7,102 nucleotides of DNA from Flavobacteriaceae bacterium (GCA_030694835.1 JAUYUF010000160.1:1-7102); one strand, 5' to 3'. Shown: positions 1 to 6,913, counted from the stretch's first letter. Numbers and translations: made by a program. Notes: generated by a model from the sequence alone, not told the origin.

Positions 1-416
1 AGGAAAATTACAAATGGCAAAGGAGGCTCAATATCATTAGATACATGATTCATGCTAATTCTGTCTGAGTACTGTGGAAATATAGAGGAGAAAAGTAAGT
101 AAATAATAAATCCAGCTGGAGGTACGAAATGCAGCAAATCACTCTTACTAAGATTATATTTTTTAGTTGTTAGAGCAGTAATATACATGTACAAAAATGG
201 TCCATGAAGCATGAACATTGAAATGAGGATATTTGACAAAAGTTGTTTCTTGATAATCAGGTCACTGGTCAAAAACACTTGTGTTGCCATAAAAAGACCT
301 AAATAAATTAACCAATATGTTAAAATGTTGTCGTGTAATCTTTTGTGTTTTTTTTGTATTAATAAAACGGCAAAAAATAAAGCATTAAAGGCAGCAATTA
401 AAAATATATATTTCAT
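1..416 (-). CDS. N-terminal part of a membrane protein, probably a membrane-anchored AraC-type regulator (partial, runs off left edge)
   Basis: The first 138 codons of a gene whose 3' end lies outside the window. The ATG is at 414-416 and the frame stays open to the edge. The translation begins MKYIFLIAAFNALFFAVLLI and shows about four hydrophobic segments (residues about 1-20, 32-50, 59-82 and 93-113) separated by short basic or polar loops such as QKKHKRLHD. The pattern 'LHGPFLYMYITAL' (70-82) followed by 'LLHFVPP' (94-100) is what I know from the multi-spanning N-terminal domain of Bacteroidota regulators that end in a cytoplasmic AraC-type helix-turn-helix. The DNA-binding half is not visible, so this is inferred from the membrane half only. 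A membrane histidine kinase or LytTR-type regulator with a similar sensor domain is the main alternative. It reads in the same direction as the DUF1015 gene but is separated from it by a strong terminator, so it should have its own promoter. Confidence 0.6.
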   Translation of the reverse strand, partial: MKYIFLIAAFNALFFAVLLIQKKHKRLHDNILTYWLIYLGLFMATQVFLTSDLIIKKQLLSNILISMFMLHGPFLYMYITALTTKKYNLSKSDLLHFVPPAGFIIYLLFSSIFPQYSDRISMNHVSNDIEPPLPFVIF

Positions 417-467
417 ATTAATAAATGTTCAAATTTTGAACTAAACTCAAATTAATTAAGCTTAAGT

Positions 468-475
468 CAAATTTA
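468..475 (-). promoter_or_regulatory. Candidate -7 promoter box (TAAATTTG) for the left-edge membrane regulator
   Basis: On the minus strand this is TAAATTTG, a full match to the Bacteroidota -7 consensus TAnnTTTG. It lies just past the upstream terminator and 51 nt before the ATG at 416. No clear TTG sits at the expected -33 distance. A second, poorer candidate (TTAATTTG) lies 20 nt further downstream, with this region's TTG at its -33 distance, so the exact start site is unsure. Confidence 0.35.
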
Positions 476-495
476 CAACTTCATATCGGATAATT

Positions 496-528
496 AAAAA
501 AGGGTAGTTTCAATTTGAAACTACCCTT
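496..528 (-). terminator. Rho-independent terminator of the serC-serA-DUF1015 unit
   Basis: A perfect 14-bp inverted repeat (arms 500-513 and 515-528, AAGGGTAGTTTCAA and its complement) is followed on the minus strand by six T residues (501-496). It lies 24 nt after the DUF1015 stop codon. The plus-strand side lacks a T-run directly after the stem, so it should act on minus-strand transcription, isolating the left-edge gene from the serine operon. Confidence 0.9.
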
Positions 529-552
529 GATACTTTTACTGAATTTAATGGA

Positions 553-1800
553 TTAATCCAACGTATGAATCACCAAACCACTTCTCAATTTAGGTTCAAA
601 CCAAGTTGTTTTTGGTGGCATAATATTGTCAGTATCAGCAATATCCAACAATTGTTTCATAGAAACCGGAAACAAAGCAAAAGCCACTTTCATTTCGCCG
701 CTATCCACTCTTTTTTGCAATTCGCCTAAACCACGAATTCCGCCCACAAAATCAATGCGTTTGTCTGTACGTAAATCCTTAATATCGAAAATAGGCTCTA
801 AAACCGATTTCGATAAAATAGTTACATCCAACACCCCAATTGGATCATTATCATTGTATGTTCCAGATTTTGCAGTTAACGAATACCATTTCCCCTCTAA
901 ATACATACTAAAATTATGCAAACAACAAGGTTTATACAATTCTGTACCATGTTCAACCACCATGAAATTTTTCAACAATTTTTCAATTACTTCTGAAGCC
1001 GTTAATTCGTTTAAATCTTTAACCACTCTGTTATAATCAATAATTTTTAATTGATTATCTGGAAAATGTACTGCTAAGAAATAATTGTATTGTTCTTTAC
1101 CTGTATGATTCGGATTGTTCTTCTTCTTTTCATTTCCAACCAAAGCTGCTGCTGCAGTACGATGATGACCATCAGCTACATAAGTAGCAGGAACTTTTTC
1201 AAATAATTCTAATAATTGAGCAACTGTTTCTTCGTTGTCAATCACCCAAAAATGATGACCAAATCCTTCATCTGCTACAAAATCATAAATAGGAGTATTG
1301 TTTTTCACCACATCTTCAACAATAGCATCAATTTCTGGAACTGCACGATACGAAAAGAAAACAGGTTCAATATTAGCATTGTTAACACGAACGTGCTTCA
1401 TGCGATCTTCTTCTTTATCGGGACGCGTTAATTCATGTTTTTTGATGATACCATTCATATAATCTTCCACTCCGGCAGCACCTACCAATCCGTATTGCGT
1501 TTTACCGTTCATGGTTTGTGCATAGATGTACAAACATTCCTTTTTATCTTGAACTAACCAACCTTTTTTAACAAAAGCGTCAAAATTTTCTTTAGCTTTT
1601 TGATAAACTGCTTCGATATGTTCATCTGTGCCAGCAGGAAAATCAATTTCTGGTTTGGTAATATGAAGTAGTGAATAAGGATTTCCTTCGGCTTCTACGA
1701 TTGCTTCAGCAGAATTCAATACATCATAAGGTCTTGCAGCAATTTGCTTTACTAAATTTGTAGGAGGTCTAAATCCTTTAAATGCTTTTAATATTGCCAT
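553..1800 (-). CDS. DUF1015 family protein, last gene of the serine-biosynthesis unit
   Basis: A 415-residue soluble protein of the DUF1015 family (COG4198), of usual length. Visible family motifs are RPYDVLN (23-29), NPYSLLHI (40-47), HELTRPDKEEDRMKH (122-136), ADGHHRTAAA (209-218), DYNR (255-258), FVGG (351-354) and a conserved C-terminal block around MPPKTTWFEPKLRSG (394-408). No signal peptide or membrane segment is seen. The biochemical function is, to my knowledge, not firmly settled. The D-G-H-H-R motif resembles the core of ParB/sulfiredoxin-fold proteins, a fold that includes free-serine kinases (archaeal SerK, staphylococcal SbnI), which fits its position only 16 bp after serA. That is inference. 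It is probably co-transcribed with serC and serA, as there is no terminator between them and a strong one just downstream. The ATG is preceded by an A-rich stretch and no Shine-Dalgarno site, as usual in this phylum. Confidence 0.93.
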   Translation of the reverse strand: MAILKAFKGFRPPTNLVKQIAARPYDVLNSAEAIVEAEGNPYSLLHITKPEIDFPAGTDEHIEAVYQKAKENFDAFVKKGWLVQDKKECLYIYAQTMNGKTQYGLVGAAGVEDYMNGIIKKHELTRPDKEEDRMKHVRVNNANIEPVFFSYRAVPEIDAIVEDVVKNNTPIYDFVADEGFGHHFWVIDNEETVAQLLELFEKVPATYVADGHHRTAAAALVGNEKKKNNPNHTGKEQYNYFLAVHFPDNQLKIIDYNRVVKDLNELTASEVIEKLLKNFMVVEHGTELYKPCCLHNFSMYLEGKWYSLTAKSGTYNDNDPIGVLDVTILSKSVLEPIFDIKDLRTDKRIDFVGGIRGLGELQKRVDSGEMKVAFALFPVSMKQLLDIADTDNIMPPKTTWFEPKLRSGLVIHTLD

Positions 1801-1816
1801 GTTATTTTTTTAAATT

Positions 1817-2773
1817 TTAGTTTTTATTGAAATGTTTGATGATTTGTTGTGCTAATTCTTCGCCAATTCTGCTTTGTGCTTCTTTAGTTGCTGCACCAAT
1901 ATGTGGTGTTAATGATAAATTTGGGTTCATCAATAATTGAATTGGTGGTTTTGGTTCATTTTCAAAAACATCCATTGCTGCACTTAATACTTTTCCGCTT
2001 TCAATGGCACTTACTAAAGCAACTTCATCAATTACACCACCACGCGCCGCATTAACCAACACAACACCATCTTTCATCATTTCAAATTCTTTGGTAGAAA
2101 TAACGTATTCGTTTTGTTTAGGTACATGAAGTGAAATAAAATCAGCTTGTTGCAATACTTCTTCTTTTGAAACTGTTTTAATATTGAAAGTCACTTTTTG
2201 ACCATCAAAAAATTTAAAATCAATTTCCGCATTATCGATAAAAGGATCGTAAGCAATTACTTTCATACGATTTCCAAGTGCAATTTTGGCAGCCGCTTGA
2301 CCGATTCTTCCAAAACCTAAAATACCTATTGTTTTACCTTTTAATTCTTTTCCACTTGCATATGCTTTCTTTAAGGCATTAAAATTGGTATCACCTTCTA
2401 AAGGCATATTTCTATTAGAATCATGTAAAAAACGAGCCATTCCATATAAATGAGCAAATACTAATTCTGCTACAGAATGCGATGAAGCATCAGGTGTGTT
2501 GATTACGATGATTCCTTTGCTTTTGGCATAATCAACATCAATATTATCCATTCCAACTCCACCTCGTCCGATTAATTTTATGGATGGACATGCATCAATA
2601 AGTTCTTTACGAGCGGTTGTAGCACTGCGTACTAACAACATATCGACTTGATGTTCATTGATATAATTGATTAAATTTTCTTGAGGAATTTTAGATAAAT
2701 CTACTTTAAAACCGGCAGCCTCTAAAGCGATTACACCGCTGGTAGCCATACCGTCATTTGCTAATATCTTCAT
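1817..2773 (-). CDS. serA: D-3-phosphoglycerate dehydrogenase, short form without ACT domain
   Basis: NAD-dependent D-2-hydroxyacid dehydrogenase, 318 residues, predicted to oxidise 3-phosphoglycerate to 3-phosphohydroxypyruvate, the first step of serine synthesis in the cytoplasm. The Rossmann motif GFGRIG is at 153-158, with the acidic residue that favours NAD over NADP at D176 (IAYDPF). The catalytic triad of the family aligns as R244 (NAARGG), E273 (DVFENEP) and H291 (TPHIGAAT). The N-terminal substrate domain carries the VRSATT block (48-53) and GRGGVGMDNID (69-79). The protein stops soon after the nucleotide domain closes, so it lacks the C-terminal ACT and intervening domains of long SerA forms, and serine feedback through ACT is not expected. 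It starts 10 bp after the serC stop. Adjacency to serC makes phosphoglycerate the likely substrate; sequence alone could not exclude another 2-hydroxyacid. Confidence 0.93.
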   Translation of the reverse strand: MKILANDGMATSGVIALEAAGFKVDLSKIPQENLINYINEHQVDMLLVRSATTARKELIDACPSIKLIGRGGVGMDNIDVDYAKSKGIIVINTPDASSHSVAELVFAHLYGMARFLHDSNRNMPLEGDTNFNALKKAYASGKELKGKTIGILGFGRIGQAAAKIALGNRMKVIAYDPFIDNAEIDFKFFDGQKVTFNIKTVSKEEVLQQADFISLHVPKQNEYVISTKEFEMMKDGVVLVNAARGGVIDEVALVSAIESGKVLSAAMDVFENEPKPPIQLLMNPNLSLTPHIGAATKEAQSRIGEELAQQIIKHFNKN

Positions 2774-2783
2774 AATTATTATT

Positions 2784-3842
2784 TTATAATTGTTTCATTA
2801 CATCTACCAATACCTGTACACTTTCTAAAGGTAAGGCGTTGTAAATACTTGCTCTATAACCACCAACGGAACGATGACCTTTTAATCCTTCAATTCCTGC
2901 AGCTTTCCAAAGCGCATCAAATTTATCTTTCATAGAATCATCGGCTAAATTAAAAGTCACATTCATAAACGAACGATCTTCTTTTACAGCATAACCAATA
3001 AAGTTTGGATTGCTATCAATTTCATCATAAATTAATTTAGCTTTTGCATTATTTACTTTTTCGATTTCCTTAACTCCGCCTAAATTTTTCAACCATTCTA
3101 GTGTTAACATTGAAGTATAAACTGCAAAAACTGAAGGTGTATTATACATACTTTCTTTTGCAATCTGAATTTGATAATCTAACATAGATGGAATTGTACG
3201 TCCTGTTTTACCCAATAATTCATCTTTTACTACCACTAAAGTTGTACCAGCTGGACCCATATTTTTTTGAGCTCCTGCATAAATTAAATCAAATTGACTA
3301 AAGTCAATATCTCTTGAAAAAATGTCAGAACTCATATCACAAATCATAGGAATATTACATGTTGGAAATTCTTTAATCTGTGTGCCGAAAATGGTATTGT
3401 TTGAAGTGCAATGGAAATAATCGGCATCAGCTGGAATACTGTAATTCTTAGGAATATAATTATAACCTTTGTCTTTTGATGAAGCTAAAACTTCTGTATT
3501 TCCTACATATTTCGATTCTTTAATAGCGGCTGAACTCCATGTTCCTGTATCTAAATAAGTAGCTTTTCCATCTATTTTTAAAAAGTTATAAGGAATCATT
3601 AAAAATTGTAAACTTGCTCCTCCTTGAAGAAAAATAGCTGAATATCCCTTATTTTCTAATCCCATTAATTCTAATGCAAGATTTCTAGCTTTGTCCATTA
3701 CTGCCACAAAAGGAGCACTACGATGAGAAATTTCTATTAAAGATAATCCAGATTCGTTAAAATTTAAAACAGCCTCAGCAGCCTTTTTAATAACTTCTTG
3801 AGGTAATATACTTGGTCCTGCGCTAAAATTATGTTTTTTCAT
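2784..3842 (-). CDS. serC: Phosphoserine aminotransferase
   Basis: Class V, PLP-dependent aminotransferase of 352 residues, close to the usual 360. It converts 3-phosphohydroxypyruvate and glutamate to O-phosphoserine and 2-oxoglutarate, the second step of serine synthesis, and related enzymes also serve pyridoxal phosphate synthesis. Visible signatures are the N-terminal FSAGPSILP (6-14), ISHRS (38-42), the phosphate-binding GGAS (74-77), W102 that would stack on the cofactor ring, D169 (ICDMSSD) contacting the pyridine nitrogen, the Schiff-base lysine K193 in YAGAQKNMGPAG (188-199), and the C-terminal GHRSVGGYRAS (322-332) that binds substrate phosphate. It is the first gene of the tight serC-serA-DUF1015 set. 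The 162-bp gap before it, together with its A/T-only leader ending ACCTACAAATG, suggests its own promoter, though I found no perfect consensus box there. Confidence 0.97.
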   Translation of the reverse strand: MKKHNFSAGPSILPQEVIKKAAEAVLNFNESGLSLIEISHRSAPFVAVMDKARNLALELMGLENKGYSAIFLQGGASLQFLMIPYNFLKIDGKATYLDTGTWSSAAIKESKYVGNTEVLASSKDKGYNYIPKNYSIPADADYFHCTSNNTIFGTQIKEFPTCNIPMICDMSSDIFSRDIDFSQFDLIYAGAQKNMGPAGTTLVVVKDELLGKTGRTIPSMLDYQIQIAKESMYNTPSVFAVYTSMLTLEWLKNLGGVKEIEKVNNAKAKLIYDEIDSNPNFIGYAVKEDRSFMNVTFNLADDSMKDKFDALWKAAGIEGLKGHRSVGGYRASIYNALPLESVQVLVDVMKQL

Positions 3843-4004
3843 TTGTAGGTAATTAGTTATTTATAAAAATGTCAAATAAAATAAGCTGATTAAAAATCTT
3901 TCTATAGACTTGTAATTTAAAATTATAGCTATTTCATTTATTAATAATTTAGAGTACAAAATTGCCTATTATTTTTAAATTAATGAAATAAAAAGAAGAA
4001 AATA
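3843..4004 (-). other. Intergenic leader upstream of serC
   Basis: A 162-bp, strongly AT-rich gap between the acyl-CoA reductase stop and the serC start. No GC-rich hairpin with a T-run is visible, so termination after the reductase gene is not evident and read-through into serC is possible. No full TAnnTTTG box is present on the minus strand. The best partial match is TTTATTTG at 3873-3880, one base off the consensus, without a clear -33 TTG. I see no small ORF or riboswitch-like structure. Confidence 0.4.
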
Positions 4005-5066
4005 TTAGGTTAATTTCAATAAAAAATCAATTGTATCAACATCATCAGCATAATCCCATAAATTTGGTTTTTGGGATGTTCCAAAAGGAATTGAATTGGG
4101 AATGGCTGAATTTCCTATAATACACTGAATTTGATCCTGTTCTATATCCAACTTATCATTTAATAATTCAATTGCATCATAATATTCGTAAAATAAAGAA
4201 GCAATAGGAGAGGAGTATGATTTATCTTCTTTTAAGATTAAAAATCCGTTATCATAAATTTTAAATAAACTCATTAAATATACTGCTTTATTATAATCAT
4301 AATTGTTGCTGTATTTCTTATAATCTAACAAAGAATTATATGGATATAAAGCTTTAAAAAGAATATCTAAATCATAATTTCTAGGAATAAATATTTTAGA
4401 AACATTTCTGCAGCCTAATCCAAAATAACGAAAGATATCTTCTCCTAAACGATTTAATTCTTCATCCGTTTCATTTCCGGTTAAAATGGCTACTGAATTT
4501 CTATTTTTTCTGATGATGTGTGGGTATTTTCCAAAATAATATTCAAAATAACGTGAAGTATTGTTGCTTCCTGTTGCGATAACTGCTTCAAAACTCTCTA
4601 ATTTTTGTTCGGTAAAAGTTATATAATTTTCAAATTCAGGTTCAATTTTCTGAAGATATTGAGCCAATATTGGTAGTAATTTTTGATCATTAGAAGATAA
4701 TTTAACCGATGCTTTGTGACCAGAAATCAATACTGAAATTAAATCGTGGAATCCGACCAACGGAATGTTGCCAGCCATAATTAAGCCGATTGTTTTAGTT
4801 TGATTTTCTTTAAAAGTATAGCTACTTGTCCAATGTACAAGATTACTTCTAGTTAAACTATCACTCCAGCTTTTGAAGGCAAAAATCATATTATCCAAAG
4901 TAAACCATGAATTTCGATGTACAGACATCGTAATTTCTTCTTGAACTAAATCAAAGAAAATATCATTATATAAAACTTCTTTTTGTTTATCAAAAGAAAC
5001 AGTAGAAAACTGTCGCATAAAATTACCTAATTGTTCAAAAGCACTAATTCGTTGAGAAACTGTCAT
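4005..5066 (-). CDS. LuxC-family acyl-CoA reductase (stand-alone)
   Basis: A 353-residue protein of the LuxC / acyl-CoA reductase family (aldehyde-dehydrogenase-like fold), predicted to reduce a fatty acyl-CoA or acyl-protein thioester to the aldehyde with a nicotinamide cofactor. Supporting blocks are the nucleotide-binding strand GLIMAGNIPLVGFHD (94-108), ATGSNNTSRYF (164-174), RKNRNSVAILTGNE (186-199), the likely catalytic cysteine C219 in FGLGCRNVSKI (215-225), and the C-terminal PFGTSQKPNLWDY (327-339). The length is shorter than the roughly 480 residues of Vibrio LuxC but usual for the Bacteroidota branch, as I recall it. No luxA, B, D or E genes are nearby, so bioluminescence is not implied. 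In many flavobacteria this gene sits before serC, commonly with a ferredoxin gene beside it; no ferredoxin is seen here. The physiological substrate is unknown. A good promoter-like box lies just upstream. Confidence 0.85.
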   Translation of the reverse strand: MTVSQRISAFEQLGNFMRQFSTVSFDKQKEVLYNDIFFDLVQEEITMSVHRNSWFTLDNMIFAFKSWSDSLTRSNLVHWTSSYTFKENQTKTIGLIMAGNIPLVGFHDLISVLISGHKASVKLSSNDQKLLPILAQYLQKIEPEFENYITFTEQKLESFEAVIATGSNNTSRYFEYYFGKYPHIIRKNRNSVAILTGNETDEELNRLGEDIFRYFGLGCRNVSKIFIPRNYDLDILFKALYPYNSLLDYKKYSNNYDYNKAVYLMSLFKIYDNGFLILKEDKSYSSPIASLFYEYYDAIELLNDKLDIEQDQIQCIIGNSAIPNSIPFGTSQKPNLWDYADDVDTIDFLLKLT

Positions 5067-5087
5067 AAAAGTTTGAATTTACCACTG

Positions 5088-5095
5088 CAAAAATA
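5088..5095 (-). promoter_or_regulatory. Candidate -7 promoter box (TATTTTTG) for the acyl-CoA reductase gene
   Basis: The minus strand reads TATTTTTG, a full match to TAnnTTTG, 21 nt before the ATG at 5066. This predicts a leader of roughly 15 nt. The -33 region is T-rich (TTTTAATTATC) but lacks an exact TTG. Confidence 0.55.
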
Positions 5096-5152
5096 CATTT
5101 AAAAAAAGATAATTAAAATGATTGATGGTAAGTAAAAGCTTAGATAAAATAT

Positions 5153-5302
5153 TTAATCTTTAAGAGGTAATTTCTTATTTAAATTTAATTCAAGAATATT
5201 ACATGAAAAGCCGCCATTTTTAATTAATTCATTTATCTCATCAACAGTCCATTTAGCACTTAAAAAAATACCATTAGATGAATTGTAAATTAAATAAAGG
5301 TT
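5153..5302 (-). pseudogene. Unrecognised 49-codon open stretch without ATG, in frame after the transporter stop (possible gene remnant)
   Basis: Directly after the TAA of the transporter gene, the same frame stays open for 49 codons before another TAA (5153-5155). The peptide looks protein-like, with segments such as LSAKWTVDEINELIKNGG and FSCNILELNL, rather than random AT-rich translation, but it has no ATG in frame. An ATG in another frame at about 5274 would join it if one T were added to the run of seven (minus strand; A at 5262-5268), giving a 40-residue protein. I do not recognise the family. It may be the tail of a deleted gene, a frameshifted small gene, a lost C-terminal extension of the transporter, or chance. 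The rest of this gap (5067-5152) holds only the reductase promoter and AT-rich DNA. Confidence 0.35.
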
Positions 5303-6055
5303 TTATTGATAAAGTTTAATTAAGGTAGTTATTAACATCAATAAACCGGTACAAACATTTAAAAGGATTATAAATTTTCTGAATTGTTGTTGATTTATTT
5401 TTGTGGCAATTTTAACTCCCCAACCCGATCCAATAAAAAGCAACGGCAAAGAAAAAGCTGTAAACTTGATAGTATCTGTAGTTAGCAATCCTTTATAATA
5501 GAAAGCTAAAGTTGTAAATAGACTTGAAAAAACCATAAACCAAATAAAAATACCACGAAACATTTCTTTTGAATATCCTTTTCTATCTAAAGCTATAGCA
5601 AGAGGAGGACCTCCAATTGAAATACTACTTGTTAAAACTCCACTTAAAAAACCTGCAAAAACAATAGGCTTATGGAAATTTCGCTTTGCTAACTTAACGC
5701 CACTTAACATTCTTATTGAAAACATAATAATAGCAAGGCTTGTTACAATTTTAAGAGTTGATGGATTTAAATAAGTTAATAAATAAACTCCTAACGGAAT
5801 TCCTGCTAGACTTGCAATAATCATAGGAACAATATAATATCCTTTTATTTTTTCTTTAAGATTAAATAAAACAATAATACTTGTTATTAAGTTAAATAAA
5901 ACTATAGCTGGCACTAGTAAACTTAGAGGAAAAATGAGAGATAATAAAGGAATTGCTAATAGCGCAAATCCAAATCCTGTTATGCCTTTAATAACAGAAG
6001 AAAGTAGAATTACTACTGCTGCAAAAATTATAAAATATAATTGAAAATGAAACAT
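5303..6055 (-). CDS. TauE/SafE (TSUP) family membrane transporter
   Basis: A very hydrophobic 250-residue protein, the usual size for the sulfite exporter TauE/SafE family. About eight or nine membrane segments can be drawn (roughly residues 7-27, 28-43, 47-65, 74-94, 100-117, 131-148, 167-187, 195-213 and 226-246). Two family motifs mark the two internal repeats: GITGFGFAL (24-32) in the first half and SISIGGPP (144-151) opening the second. Members move small anions, often sulfur-containing organic acids or sulfite, across the inner membrane. The substrate here cannot be read from the sequence, and neighbours do not decide it. It has its own promoter-like box and lies 104 bp after the RluF-type gene on the same strand, with no terminator seen between them. 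The chosen ATG begins MFHFQLYF directly before the first membrane helix and fits the promoter position. Confidence 0.9.
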   Translation of the reverse strand: MFHFQLYFIIFAAVVILLSSVIKGITGFGFALLAIPLLSLIFPLSLLVPAIVLFNLITSIIVLFNLKEKIKGYYIVPMIIASLAGIPLGVYLLTYLNPSTLKIVTSLAIIMFSIRMLSGVKLAKRNFHKPIVFAGFLSGVLTSSISIGGPPLAIALDRKGYSKEMFRGIFIWFMVFSSLFTTLAFYYKGLLTTDTIKFTAFSLPLLFIGSGWGVKIATKINQQQFRKFIILLNVCTGLLMLITTLIKLYQ

Positions 6056-6077
6056 TTAAAAGGGTATTATGATTAGG

Positions 6078-6085
6078 CAAAAGTA
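6078..6085 (-). promoter_or_regulatory. Candidate -7 promoter box (TACTTTTG) for the TSUP transporter gene
   Basis: The minus strand reads TACTTTTG, a full match to TAnnTTTG, 22 nt before the ATG at 6055. The expected leader is about 15 nt. The -33 region is T-rich (TATTTTTTATAC) with no exact TTG. Confidence 0.5.
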
Positions 6086-6159
6086 AGGTTGTTTTTGTAT
6101 AAAAAATACTAAAATTTAAAGTTATTTATAACAAATATTAGTAATTATTTAAATGTTTA

Positions 6160-6891
6160 TTATTGTGGTGTTTTAGAAGAATGAGCTACTAATTTATTAA
6201 TTTCTTGAATTTCATTATCTGTTAAATATCTCCATTTCCCAACTGAAGTATTTAGTGAAATATTCATAATTCGTGTACGTTTAAGCTTTACAACATCATA
6301 TCCTAAATATTCACACATACGACGTATTTGTCTATTCATTCCTTCAGTTAAAATAATTTTAAAGTCAAATTTACTCATTTGTTCAACTGAGCATTTTCGT
6401 GTAATTGTGTCTAATATTGGAACACCGTTACTCATTTGTTGAATAAATTTTGGAGTGATTGGTTGCGCTACTCTTACTACATATTCTTTTTCATGATTGT
6501 TGCCCGCTCGTAAAATTTTATTAACCATATCGCCATCATTGGTTAAAAAGATGAGACCTTCACTTGGTTTATCTAATCTGCCAATAGGGAAAATACGTTT
6601 TGGATGATTGATAAAATCAATTATATTATTTTTTTCAGCTTTAATATCAGTGGTACAAACAATTCCGACAGGTTTATTAAAAGCCAGATAAATAAATTGA
6701 TCTTTGGTTGATGAAATTAATTCACCATCAACTCTTACTTCATCACCATCAACAATTTTAGTACCCATTTCTGGAACTTTACCATTAATCGTAACTCTTC
6801 CTTCTTCAATAAATTTATCAGCAGCTCTGCGGGAGCAGTAGCCAACTTCACTTAAATATTTATTAATTCGAGTTGAATGTTCTTCTTTCAT
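6160..6891 (-). CDS. rluF: 23S rRNA pseudouridine synthase, RluF type
   Basis: A 243-residue RsuA/RluB/E/F-family pseudouridine synthase. An N-terminal S4 RNA-binding domain spans about residues 8-55 (RINKYLSEVGYCSRRAAD, then VTINGKV). The catalytic domain follows, with the nucleophilic aspartate D107 in IGRLDKPSEGLIFLTNDGD, the conserved tyrosine Y137 (HEKEYVV), and GMNRQIRRMCEYLGY (184-198). The run NKILRAGNNHEKEY (124-137) is the feature that separates RluF, which modifies a uridine of the 23S rRNA near the peptidyl transferase centre (2604 in E. coli numbering), from RsuA, RluB and RluE. D107 matches the active-site number I recall for E. coli RluF. It is shorter than the 290-residue E. 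coli protein because it lacks the basic C-terminal tail. The gene has its own promoter-like box, and its upstream neighbour ends in a terminator, so it starts a new transcript. Confidence 0.93.
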   Translation of the reverse strand: MKEEHSTRINKYLSEVGYCSRRAADKFIEEGRVTINGKVPEMGTKIVDGDEVRVDGELISSTKDQFIYLAFNKPVGIVCTTDIKAEKNNIIDFINHPKRIFPIGRLDKPSEGLIFLTNDGDMVNKILRAGNNHEKEYVVRVAQPITPKFIQQMSNGVPILDTITRKCSVEQMSKFDFKIILTEGMNRQIRRMCEYLGYDVVKLKRTRIMNISLNTSVGKWRYLTDNEIQEINKLVAHSSKTPQ

Positions 6892-6913
6892 TGTTGATTA
6901 AATCTATCGAAAA

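Noticed and set aside
626..1036. Plus-strand open frame of 136 codons inside the DUF1015 gene
   Set aside because: It lies wholly within a well-conserved minus-strand gene, its translation is compositionally odd (rich in Ser, Asn, Phe and Lys) with no recognisable family, and no plus-strand promoter supports it.
1216..1431. Plus-strand open frame of 71 codons inside the DUF1015 gene
   Set aside because: Antisense shadow of conserved DUF1015 motifs, with no family resemblance and no plus-strand gene context.
4005..5066. Bioluminescence (lux) locus suggested by the LuxC-type protein
   Set aside because: No luciferase subunits, acyl-transferase or acyl-protein synthetase genes are present; the gene is flanked by serine genes and a transporter.
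5067..5302. Plus-strand mini-ORFs in the gap between the reductase and the transporter, as a possible divergent ferredoxin gene
   Set aside because: The plus-strand ATG frames examined here end within about 13 codons and no cysteine-rich CxxCxxC motif appears on either strand.
6097..6132. Small inverted repeats between rluF and the transporter (GTAT/ATAC at 6097-6109 and GTTAT/ATAAC at 6121-6132)
   Set aside because: Arms of only 4-5 A/T-rich bases are expected by chance in such AT-rich DNA, there is no GC stem for a terminator, and no matching copy was seen upstream of other genes.
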